From assembly GCA_009809945.1 (NCBI GenBank), contig WTPW01000029.1, positions 497,295 through 561,294 on the forward strand: a DNA stretch of 64,000 nt, in the 5' to 3' direction. Shown here in pieces: positions 49,671 through 59,484 of the stretch. Both the position numbers and the translations under genes were made by a program. Each line of letters starts with the position of its first letter. Positions within the stretch are counted from its first letter, which is position 1. Under the pieces are notes generated by a model that was not told the DNA's origin, ran no database searches, and saw only the letters and a program-made list of their open reading frames with translations. Source of the stretch: Gigaspora margarita (taxonomy: Eukaryota > Glomeromycota > Glomeromycetes > Diversisporales > Gigasporaceae).

Positions 49671-50456
49671 ATTTCTTAATATATATATTTATTTAATAAT
49701 TAGCATACCTGTATTGTGCAGCTATCTTAACTTTGGTGATCTTTCTGTATGGGTTCATTTTGGTAATAGTAAACATGAAATTCAAATCTAAGTGCTACAT
49801 ATATATATGTCATTAAACTCCCCCTATTATTTGCTCAATATAGAGGGGTGATTATGTTAAGCATAGATTTAAATTGGAGTGGCCTTATTAATTAGGATAT
49901 TTTTATCTTTACGGAATTAATGTTGAAAAGGATAAATATAAAGAGTTCGCTCAGTTTAAAAAATCTGCTAATATGGGGCATTCTAAATGTTGGTTATTGT
50001 TATGAATATGGAATAAGAGGGAATTTTGAGTCGACATCAATAAGCATAAAGCATTTACATATTATTTGAAGTTTGCTGAGGCAGTTAATTCTATGGGAAT
50101 CAGGAAAACTGCTATTTGCTACTATTACAGAATTGGCATTGAAGAAAATAAAGATAAATTTTATGAATAGAGCAAAAAAGGACCATAATTTCAATCTTTG
50201 AATTAATCTAACACACACTCTAGGACATGACATACTACCTAACAAGCCCAATAGTAATATGGTCACAAAGCATTGGTCCATTTAGACTCAAAGTGCCTGC
50301 TATATAGATGAAGGTTGCAGCACAGCTTCCAAACAGTGACATAACTAATTATGGCTGTAGAGTGTGCAGCTACTATTCACTCAGAAAATTAGCAGATAGG
50401 CAGATATCCATCCAGTGACAATAATAGCCATCTCGACAAATGCATACGTGATTATA
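49671..50456. other. intergenic, no gene seen
   Basis: AT-rich to moderately GC-containing sequence. The minus open frame over 50000-50281 has no recognisable domain and mixed composition; I do not call it a gene. Confidence 0.4.
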
Positions 50457-50545
50457 TTAGGCCATGCAAAGTTAATTTTTCATTTTGCATAACCTGCTGA
50501 CCCAATTTTTCCAAAAAAATTTATTTAAATTCCTATTGTGCCAAT

Positions 50546-53500
50546 CAGTGATAGCAAATGACAATGTTATTTAAAATTTTCGTGACAAATAACAAATTAG
50601 TGACAAATGACATATGTCATTTGTTATTTTTGTCATTTAAAATAATATTAAAACTTTGGGTGTTTTAGGATTTAACCAATCCTAAACTGCCCGAAGTGAC
50701 ACAAAATCTTAATGATCTCAAGATCTTTGCATTTTTAAATATAACCTATTTTTGTCATTTGTTATTTACCTTTTAAATGACAAAGTGACAAATGACACTG
50801 TTAGCATAACGGAAGTGTATTTGATTGACCATGGCAGATCATGCAGATCATGCAGATCATGCAGATTATAAATGTGATTGGTTAATATTTTATCATGGGT
50901 TATAATGATGATTGGCTAAACGAAAGTACCGGTTGTGCCCCCATCACCTACTTCTTTATAAAAAAATTTGCCACAAAAAAAAAAATTCTGACATTGCGTA
51001 AAATAACAACAATAAATCTTGGCCCTGCTCAATTATTAACTGTACCTATACTAATGTTAAGTTTCATAAACTTACAGAGTTTGCATATGAAAAATGTTAC
51101 AATAAACAAATACTGGAAGTATACCCTTACCTTGAAGTCAGAAAACAACTTTGCCACCCACATTACTGTAAAATTGTAGAAGCTGATAGAAACCAATAAA
51201 GGCATAAAAAAAAAATATGTAATTGAAAAAAAATTTGGAAACAATTAAACCTGTATCAAATAAGAATACGGGTAATAAGTTATATTTTAATTTATTTTTT
51301 TAATTTTTTTTTTTTACAAGTTTTAATTTTTTATTTAATTTGAATAGAGGAACCAATATTCACTTCATATATAGACATATTAACAAAAGCATTATATCAT
51401 ATACAACATAGAAAGGGTGCTAGTTTGGAACTAGATCCAGTAAAATTCGAACAAATGATCAAAGCTACTAATCCACAACTTAAGGGGTTTTTTAATTATA
51501 TTATGAATGCAATTATTCCAAAAGAACACTCTGCCTATAATGTAAATGAATCAAAAAAGTCAATTGTTGGCTTATGCTATATGTTAGCAGGTTTGCGCAA
51601 CAAATTTGTAAATCAACACAAACTAGAAGTTGGGTTATATTTAATGGCATCAGGGGCAACATGGGAGGCAATTAAAACGATGTCAACTCTTGGGTATTCA
51701 GTATATGCTAAAACAGTGGAGGAATATCGAAAACAAATTCATACATTTATTATTAATAAAATTTAAATTATATATTATATAAATAGAAAAATTTATTTCA
51801 CGTTTACAATATTGACGATTATCATACAATTCACAAAAATCATAGACCTGATACTGTATCAACTTTGACTGCAAATCATTTTGCTACTTGCATAGCAAAA
51901 CCAGTTAGCAAATCTTTTTCCATACAACTTACATCTAACGGAATGTCTGTTCATAATCCAGAAAATGTTGAGGCATCAAAAATCTGCTGATATTTACTAA
52001 ATGTATATACCAGGGTTTTTGATATTTGATATACGGACTATCAATCGTATAAAATTTTACAAGGTTTAATAATCCATACATTTGATCCAATTGAAATGCT
52101 AACCATATATAGTTATGCTAATAATATAGTAGAACAAAGGAGGAGAGGTCAATGAGAGGACTTCAACTCGTAGAATTTAGGGAACAACACTTGCATACAG
52201 TCGAGGTTTATCTTAATGCATTAAATATTATCCTATTAATAAATAGTAAAATGCAGTATTTAGATGGACAAGTCGCACCTGTTGTGGCTGACTGGCCCGG
52301 CTAGCTCTTTATTAGGAAATTGCTATATTTACTAAAATCGTCTAATACAAATTTCGTTATTCCACAGCAAATCGAATCATTTTTACCCATGTTGGGCCCA
52401 CTACATTTATCTTTAAATAGTAGGGAACACATTATACTAATGTATCATTCTTTTTTGAAAAAATGTTCTAGTATGTATTCAGAAAATAAAATTGGCAAAG
52501 AAACCTCGACCCTGGAGGATAAACCTTTTATTGGAGCTTGCACGAAACGGCTAGTTAAAAATAAAGAACAAAATTATAAAAAAATTTGGAAAAATATGCA
52601 AAGATGTCGAGTATCGAACGATGATTGACTTACTTGATAATATTATTCCATCAACACTCGAAATCGATGCTACTCTATTTCGATCAAGTTTGTTCAATGA
52701 ATATGTAGATACAGTCTTTTGTATTTGGACCTTTGCTCTGCAATAGAAACAAAAGAACTATAATAAGGCCCTCTTATGTTTTTGTCTAATTTATTCTACT
52801 GGAATGATAATGGTAATCCTTTTTTAAATGTTATAAAAAATCATTTGACTAGTTTTAATGAATATTATGTAGAAAACACCCATAGTCGAATTCATGCCAA
52901 TACATCAAAAAATACAACAGCAGATAATGTGATAAAGCAAGCACATGTTATTATAGAGCACTATCCAGTGTTTAAAGACACGTATTGTAAAACACGACGA
53001 TATCCATATAATGCAACAACTCTTGATTTCTTATATGAAAAAATGGCCCTTTTTCTTTTACAATATTTTCAAGACTTATTTCATAATCGTGGGAAAAGCA
53101 TTCCAATTCCCAATAAAAAAACTACAGAGAATGCAGAGAAAATAAACCTACAAAAAAAAGTGCCCCCCAAAAATTCTACTAACAAAACCTCCACCAAAAA
53201 AAACTCTACCAAAGCTCCTGCCAAAGCCCCTGTCAAAAAAACCTCTACCAAAGGAAACAAATCCAAAAAAAGCTACCAGAAATATACCAACTAGCTACTC
53301 TGAAAGAAGAAGTAGATCTATGATACCTACTAACAGCATACAGTACGTCTCATCTACCATACCCCAAACTATGTGATTGTTGTGGTCTTCCATTAAGCGA
53401 TGATAACAGTATGATATACGTTTGTGGTCATGGCTACCATATGGCTTGTTATAATAAGAAATATAAATACTGCGAAGAATATTATAAGAGAGGAATTTTT

Positions 53501-54090
53501 GAAAATGTTAATTCGTTTCTAAAACGAATTGAGAAAGGAGAAAATAAACTCACCAAAGAAGATCTTGACGATGAGTAAATGATATAGAGGAGGGTGCGGA
53601 TGAAGTTTCTGAGGAAATAAAGGAAGCACTAGACACTTCGTCTAAATTAGCAGCAGAGATTTATAATATAGAGCATTGGTAAATATTTACAATTAGAAGG
53701 AACAATAAAATACAGTCTCTGCATTATACTGTTAAAACTACTAACCTCTTTCTGAATCGTTGCTGAAANAAAAAAAAAAAATTAAATTCATTTACATATT
53801 ACATATTATCACCCGTTATAAAACCTACCTCTAATAAAAGTCCTGCGGATCCGGTGATCTCAATGATGGGTCACTACAATTCTCTTGTAATGTACCTAAC
53901 AAACNATCTGGCCAAGTTTTGTAAAGAACGGCCAATTTTTTTGATGTGCGATCATATGACATACCTCCTTTCCCTATGATTTTGATATGCAAAATCTTGT
54001 GTAACCTTTATGCATAAATTAGAATTTCTGTCATGCTGACACTGTCACAATGTCATTTATGTCATTTTTAAAAGTCATTTGCCAATCCTG
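50546..54090 (+). mobile_element. 3545-bp DNA transposon with 8-bp target duplication, carrying an unnamed gene
   Basis: A perfect 8-bp duplication, GTGCCAAT, stands at 50538-50545 and 54091-54098. The uninterrupted host copy at 62.3-62.7 kb has this word once (complement at 62624-62631), which proves the empty site. The left end reads CAGTGATAGCAAATGAC and the right end, complemented, CAGGATTGGCAAATGAC, matching with small gaps. Subterminal TGACAAATGACA and TGTCATTT words are repeated at both ends (50550-50815, 54048-54078), along with GCAGATCAT repeats (50834-50866). The internal decayed gene is described separately. The 8-bp target suggests hAT or KDZ-type enzymes. Confidence 0.92.
51000..53680 (+). 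pseudogene. decayed gene of the 3.5-kb transposon, probable transposase
   Basis: Plus-strand protein sequence in pieces, with frameshifts and stops. N-terminus: a Cys/His-rich part with CSIINCTYTNVKFHKLTE and CHPHYC (51015-51180), like a zinc finger. Then an open piece from about 51342 to 51766 with LCYMLAGLRNKFVNQHKLEV. Then YNIDDYHTIHKNHRPDT (about 51807), VSVHNP-like text and a TGA near 51988. Then VAPVVADWPG followed by TAG (about 52300), LGPLHLSLNSRE (about 52400), and LAKKPRPWRINLLLELARNG in another frame (about 52494-52550). Then the long open piece 52776-53294 with YYVENTHSRIHANTS and a Lys/Thr-rich tail. Last comes a C-terminal Cys/His cluster, CDCCG and CGHGYHMACYN (53375-53460), ending near 53682. 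From memory this is a huge unnamed Rhizophagus family. Confidence 0.75.
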
Positions 54091-54409
54091 GTGCCAATTA
54101 TTCCATTTTTGGCATTTAATTTTTCTCTGGTGCCACCCATTGATGACCTTAATTTTCTGTAATTGCCCGATAGGCCCGATAAAAAAAAGACAAAATTTTC
54201 TGATTCCATGTTATGCAAACCGAATAATTACCTTTGCGTGGCCTTAGATGTGAACTGGATTAATTTAGGCCACGTAAAGCTAATTTTTTTTTAAAAGAAA
54301 AAAAAAAATCCGACCCGCCGACCGGAATTTTGAAACGCCAGATTATGCAAAACGAAAAATTAACTTTGTGTGGCCTTATCAATTTTGGACGTGATCGCCA
54401 GTCAGAATT

Positions 54410-54410
<1 letters not shown>

Positions 54411-54453
<43 letters not shown>
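54411..54453. repeat. poly(A) run of about 43 bases
   Basis: An uninterrupted A-run just outside the Harbinger-like copy. It could be the tail of a retroposon read on the plus strand, but no matching duplication was found. Confidence 0.5.
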
Positions 54454-54454
<1 letters not shown>

Positions 54455-56147
54455 CGGGATACTGTAACAATAATTCCCAAACAAGAAAATGGCAGAACTT
54501 ACTCCTTTTGGAAACTGCATTTTCATATAATTCTAACAACTGAATATCAATATCGCATCACATGTTCATATTAACGGCCGGCCGGCATTACGCAGGCGGG
54601 AAACCACCGGCCGGCGCTATGCCGCACAAACTCAACTGCTTACGGTGTTACTATCCGGTTGGGAGATATCAGACACGCCAGTAGAGCTATCGGGATAGTG
54701 AACGATATTTACGAGTTAACAGCAGAGAAACACGAAGAGATAATTATGGAGAAGTTAGGGTACTTTTGGCGTAAAAGGGAGTTGAATCAGGTGTAAGGGT
54801 TAAAAAGAGATGAACCGGTATATAATTTAAACAAAGGGGGTTATCTAACGATATCAATCGTTAATCAGCAGAAACAATTAAATAATACAGCAGTCGATTA
54901 AATCTATCTATAGTCTTAAATGTATTATCAATAAAACAATCAAATATCGGTATGTTGATATGTGTATCAGCAGCAGTGTATAAATAATCAAACAATAAAT
55001 AAAATAACTAATAAAACAAATATCAAAACAGCAGCGTAACATTAACAAACAGTGGTGAGAATTCGATAATAAAAGTGTATATAAGTTGCCTTCGGCTTTG
55101 AAATGCCTACTAACTTATATAGGGTCAAGGTTTATTAATAACAAAGGATCAGATCAAAGTCTGAAGTCTTTATTGAAGGCAGAATTCGAGCCTTTAAATA
55201 TATGTTTCTAGATACATAAATTAATTACAGTAGTCTATTCAAGAAAACTTTTATCCGCGGTCAACTTATTTTTAGAATCATTCGATTCTTTTCAACACCA
55301 ATCCCTTCATTAATCACATTAGTTTCAACCACGCCCTTGCCTTATTTAAAAGTTCCGTCTGCGAAAATGAAATTCTGATACATATCGGCAGATTCCTGAA
55401 AATATTTGAATGCCTCGGGGCATCCGAGATAGGCTAAATAATCAAGTGTCGCCATGAGACACGTACGGAAGACTTCTTATTCTAGCTCGTTGGTGTAATC
55501 GGAGGCCGGATGATGACAGGCGATCCATCTTCCGATCGATTATCGTATCTATAATAGACTTCGATCCAATACTTAGTATGATATCCCAATAAAGTAATGA
55601 GAATTGATATGTATACGTATAACAAAATAGGAAATAAAAGAGATATGTATATATTAACAAATAAAGAAATAGAAAAGAATATTCATATGTCAATCGGTCA
55701 TCGATCAAATCGGTGATCGGGGTTTACGGTTCAAGAGTTCAGAGTGATCGACATAATTCGGTCACGGGATACCGATAGGGCCATCGGAAAAGAAAATTTT
55801 TAATTTTTCTAGTGTAACAACGGTAATCTCCCGGCGCAATATTATTTGCTATTTCCGGGTGCATATCCGTTCAGTTTCAATAACGTATAATTCGCAACTA
55901 ATATAATCTGCATCCATCAAATAAAATTCAACTCCGGTATATCTGACCGGATTATTCCAATATAAGAAACATGTGTACAATGCTTTTCGATGCAATTACC
56001 GAAAATTCACTGCCGATCATCACATAATTCGATCTACGTCAATGGCGTGCTAGTATTACGACTTGGCGAAATGGTATTTCAGAGAAATGGATTTCGGAAG
56101 TTAACTCCTGATTGCATAAAACTCATATGACTTCCGTCTTATAAAAC
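54454..56147. other. GC-richer stretch before the fucosyltransferase gene; possible coding remnant at 54625-54797
   Basis: At 54625-54797 one plus frame stays open and reads like protein, with LGDIRHASRAIGIVNDIYEL and EKLGYFWRKRELNQV before a stop. It has no start and no recognised domain. Near 54573-54614 GGCCGGCCGGC and ACCGGCCGGC form a strongly GC-rich inverted repeat. The rest (54800-56147) is moderately GC-rich, with CGATC-type words, and may include the promoter of the next gene. I see no long terminal repeat or other gene. Confidence 0.4.
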
Positions 56148-57356
56148 ATGACAACTTCAATGGCCTTCAGGTCATTTAAAGTTCGATTTATTTTTATTTT
56201 CATTTATGCGATTTTATATTTTATAACCATTTATTTCATTATAGACAACCCCATCAAAGAATCCGATATTTTTAATAATCTAAAGATTAGCAAAGAAAAG
56301 TTTTTAACCTACCTTCTTCACGGTGGTTTCAATAATCAAAGAATAGCATTAGAAAATGCAATATTCTTGGCTTGGTTTTTAAACAGAACTCTGATAATTC
56401 CACCTATCCTTCTTTTTGAAGGATTTACCCCAGCTAAATACCGATCATATGATGAATTATACAATTTTTTATCGCAACATATACGTCCTGACAAGAATCA
56501 ATTTAAATACTGTTTTCAAGAAGATCAAAAGAATTGCACGATGATGACTTATACTATGTATAATTGGGAAGAGTTACTAGACTTTACATTTTTGAAACAT
56601 CATATTAAAAACATTCACCGTCAAGATTTTGATTATAAACACTTATTGGTATCACTTAACATTTATGATAGTACAGAGGTATATGTGACTGGAAATGATT
56701 ATAAATATCAACAACGATACTATTATGATTACATCAATAATCGAACTCGGTAAATTCAAGGAACGAGTAAATTTAATCGACTTAAATCAAAGATCCGAAC
56801 AACTAATACATTTTGGAAGTGCGTTTTCATCAGGTAGAATTGTTCGACAATTACTTGAAAGTACTGAATTTTGGAATAAACTAATGAAGGAAATGTTACC
56901 GAACAACCCAACTTTAATTTATATTGTAGATAAAATTATTAATAAAATTGGAGGAATAAATAGTTTCATTGGTGTACATGCAAGATTAAAAGGTGGCTCC
57001 TTTGACAAAAATCAAAATGATATAATACAGGAATTAATAAAAAGAATTAAAGAAGATTTCGAAGATGGAGTTTGTTTAACAACAAAAATATTTCTGGCAA
57101 CAGATTTAAATCGAAACCATATTTTCCTTAAACCGTTCTTTCAAACATTCTCGTGTATTTACGTGCTAAATGATTTTAATGATCTTTTAGAACCTTTAGA
57201 GTTTTTAAAAATCCTAGCGATGGTATGATTTTGTATGAATTTCTAATACCATTAGTAGATTTGTTAGTAGTATCAAAAGGTAGCAAGTTTTATGGATCTG
57301 ACAAAAGCACCTTTTCAGCTTATGCTAGACGATTAAATGAAGTAAATAAAGTATAG
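56148..57356 (+). CDS. GDP-fucose protein O-fucosyltransferase-like, two frameshifts
   Basis: Predicted type II membrane protein of the secretory pathway. Residues 12-32 form one membrane segment after a short cytoplasmic N-terminus. The family motif GGFNNQRIALENA follows at about residue 59, then LNRTLIIPP, an expected donor-binding region. The second frame (to 57228) contains IHFGS and GVHARLKGGSF, with the conserved arginine of this fold. The third frame (to the stop at 57354-57356) ends with FYGSDKSTFSAYARRL, the usual C-terminal motif. Frame changes occur near 56745 and at the A-run 57207-57211. Each is repaired by one extra base and leaves no room for an intron, so they are either recent mutations or sequencing errors. 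The ATG at 56148 gives the membrane anchor and is preferred over the ATG at 56160, four codons on. Fucose transfer itself is inferred from the family. Confidence 0.8.
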
Positions 57357-57941
57357 ATTAGATAATCGATAGTTTTATAAAATATTAGGTTGAACTGTTA
57401 TGATTCAGCAATCATAATTTCTTTTTTCCCGTTATTACATTACCAATTCATTAATTTTAATTTTGCTTCATCAATTCTGCACTTACTTGGATATGCCAAC
57501 TCCAATTCCTGAAATTTAGATTTGGAATGAATAACATCACAACATAAATTTAATGTTCTTTTGGAATCTTTTCTTTTGCTGGTAGGTAATCAAGTGAATT
57601 AATATATTCCAGGTTTAAATGCGTTTTACATAAGCAATCATTGCATATTATTGTCCTCTTTGATAGCTAAAAATAATAAACTATTCTGTAGTCTTTCTGA
57701 ATTCGTTCCTTTACTTTTTTTGCGCTGTAGCTAAATAATAATATGTTTTTTTGCATTTCAATATATTATACTTACTATAATGTTTTTTTGCATAAAGCTT
57801 TGCCAACAATTCCAAAAATTGGCTTGTTTTATTTGTGTTGAATAACTGAAAATAAATACTATGTAATTTTAATCATATAGAATTTTTCTAATCATATATT
57901 AAATACATAATACGAACAAGATAAAGTATTTTTAAAAAATT
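57357..57941. other. convergent intergenic region
   Basis: Lies between the 3' ends of the fucosyltransferase-like gene (plus) and the F-box/LRR gene (minus). AT-rich, holding presumably both 3' untranslated regions; no further gene seen. Confidence 0.6.
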
Positions 57942-59372
57942 TCATACTTTATTAATTTTGTTGGTGCAGTTTTTGAGTAAAGATTTTTTTAATGTGCCAA
58001 TGTCTTTGGAAACAAAATGATTGCCATAAAGACACAAGGATGTTAAATTAACATTCTTATAGAGAGCTTCTGCTAAAGCCTTTTCGACTTCAGAATTAAG
58101 CTCATTATAAGAAAGATTTAGGGAGGTTAAGGTAGTATTTATACAAAGAGTCCTTGCAAAAGCTTTTCCTCCTTCAGAACCAATATTATTATTACAGATA
58201 TCTAAAAAATTTAGAGTAGTATTTTTACAAAGCATTTCTGCAAGTACTTTTCCTCCTTCAAAACCAATCTGATTGCAACCAATATTTAAAGAAGTTAAAG
58301 TGATATTTTTACAAAGAGCTTCTGCTAATGCTTTAACACCTTCAAAACCAAGTTGATTACCAGCAATATTTAAATAAGTTAAAGTAGTATTTTTACGAAG
58401 AGCCTCTGATATTGCCTTTCCTCCTTCAATACCAATTTTATTAAAGCCAATATCTAAAAAGGTTAAGGTAGCGTTATTACAAAGAGCTTTTGCAAATGCT
58501 TTTCCTTCTTCAGAGCCAAGTTGATTATAGTACACGTTCAAAGAAGTTAGAGTAATATTATTACAAAGTGCTTCTGCGAATGCCATTCCTCCTTCCAAGC
58601 CAATATGATTTCTGCTAACATTTAATGAAGTTAAAGCAATGTTTTTATGAAGAGCCTCTGCTATTGCCTTGCCTCCGTCGGAACCAACTTGATTATGAGA
58701 AATATTTAAATTAGTCAAAGCAGTATTCATGCAGAGGGCTTCTGCTAGTGTCCTTCCTCCCTCAGAATTAAGTCGATTAAAAGAAAAATTTAGATAAGCC
58801 AAGGTAGTATTCTTACTAATAATTTCCATCAATAGTTTTACCTCCATATGATCAAAATAGACATGATTAAGGCTTAAACTGATAATAGTATTGTTCAAAC
58901 TAAGGTTCTCAAGTATTGTTTTATAAATAATATTTTCAAGCCTTAAATGCATTAGATTTTTGCTTGCTCGTAGAAACATTGCAATCAAAGAACACTTAAT
59001 AGCTTTCATAGGCTCGATATAGTTCTTTTTATACTTAAAATTTCGTCTGCCATTAAGCCAATTTTTAATACCAGCGGTTAAATAGCCACCAACGGATTTA
59101 GTATAACTTGCATACTCAAATAATGGTCTTGGACAGTTTGGAAGAATAATTTTAAAGGGAATCAATAGAGCCTGTTCTTTAGCATTTAATTCCAAAAGAT
59201 ACATTTCTATTAGTCCTCTATCATCGAAATACTCTGTTGGTTCACTCCATAATATTGGCACAATAAGTTTACACCATTGACGATTTACAAGAAGGCATGA
59301 TAATAAGCTTTTAAAATCAAATCGAATGTTATTAAATATTTCGAAAAAACATTCGTTTGGTAACTTAATCAT
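57942..59372 (-). CDS. F-box and leucine-rich-repeat protein, 476 residues, intact
   Basis: Residues 1-45 form an F-box-like domain (LPNECFFEIFNNI, then LLSCLLVNRQWCKLIVPILW), which in this class binds Skp1 of an SCF ubiquitin ligase. Residues 46-140 are a linker of no known fold. From about residue 164 to 443 there are ten repeats of exactly 28 residues, of the ribonuclease-inhibitor/NLRC3 type, for example LTSLNVSRNHIGLEGG followed by AEALCNN. A partial repeat and a basic end follow. The repeats form a curved surface that would select the protein to be ubiquitinated; the target is unknown. No frame break or intron is needed. The ATG at 59370-59372 directly precedes the F-box. Such proteins are strongly expanded in Glomeromycotina. 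Confidence 0.9.
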   Translation of the reverse strand: MIKLPNECFFEIFNNIRFDFKSLLSCLLVNRQWCKLIVPILWSEPTEYFDDRGLIEMYLLELNAKEQALLIPFKIILPNCPRPLFEYASYTKSVGGYLTAGIKNWLNGRRNFKYKKNYIEPMKAIKCSLIAMFLRASKNLMHLRLENIIYKTILENLSLNNTIISLSLNHVYFDHMEVKLLMEIISKNTTLAYLNFSFNRLNSEGGRTLAEALCMNTALTNLNISHNQVGSDGGKAIAEALHKNIALTSLNVSRNHIGLEGGMAFAEALCNNITLTSLNVYYNQLGSEEGKAFAKALCNNATLTFLDIGFNKIGIEGGKAISEALRKNTTLTYLNIAGNQLGFEGVKALAEALCKNITLTSLNIGCNQIGFEGGKVLAEMLCKNTTLNFLDICNNNIGSEGGKAFARTLCINTTLTSLNLSYNELNSEVEKALAEALYKNVNLTSLCLYGNHFVSKDIGTLKKSLLKNCTNKINKV

Positions 59373-59484
59373 TTTGAATGATTATGAATTGTAACGCTAA
59401 CGAATTTCCGTTATATAACAAATGAAAAGGTTGTGTAACATTATAACCTGCTTTTACTAAATCTATAATTAGAGTACATGTAAG
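59373..59484. promoter_or_regulatory. likely promoter region of the F-box/LRR gene
   Basis: The short AT-rich space upstream of the ATG, ended by the inverted-repeat element at 59485. No specific element can be named. The mobile element lies close enough to have replaced upstream control sequence. Confidence 0.3.

Larger units (their letters stand above)
50460..54375. mobile_element. PIF/Harbinger-like composite MITE, copy A, split by a 3.5-kb insertion
   Basis: The left part (50460-50545) starts GGCCATGCAAAGTTAATTTT. The right part (54091-54375) ends with the complement, GTGTGGCC. TTA stands on both sides (50457-50459, 54376-54378), a 3-bp TWA-type duplication typical of PIF/Harbinger, whose MITEs often begin GGCC. 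Joined, the two parts match the complement of the element at 62347-62713. An internal pair of GTGGCC and GGCCACG ends near 54242 and 54270 shows that two such MITEs lie side by side, as in the other copy. Confidence 0.88.

Noticed and set aside
53081..53266. Minus-strand protein opposite the Lys/Thr-rich tail
   Set aside because: It is the shadow of a low-complexity coding stretch on the plus strand.
54800..55450. A long terminal repeat of a retrotransposon
   Set aside because: Composition changes here, but I found no second copy, no TG...CA ends with a duplication and no polymerase sequence.
56730..56760. An intron explaining the frame change in the fucosyltransferase gene
   Set aside because: The two frames overlap and the protein motifs are contiguous, so there is no room for an intron; a one-base change is simpler.
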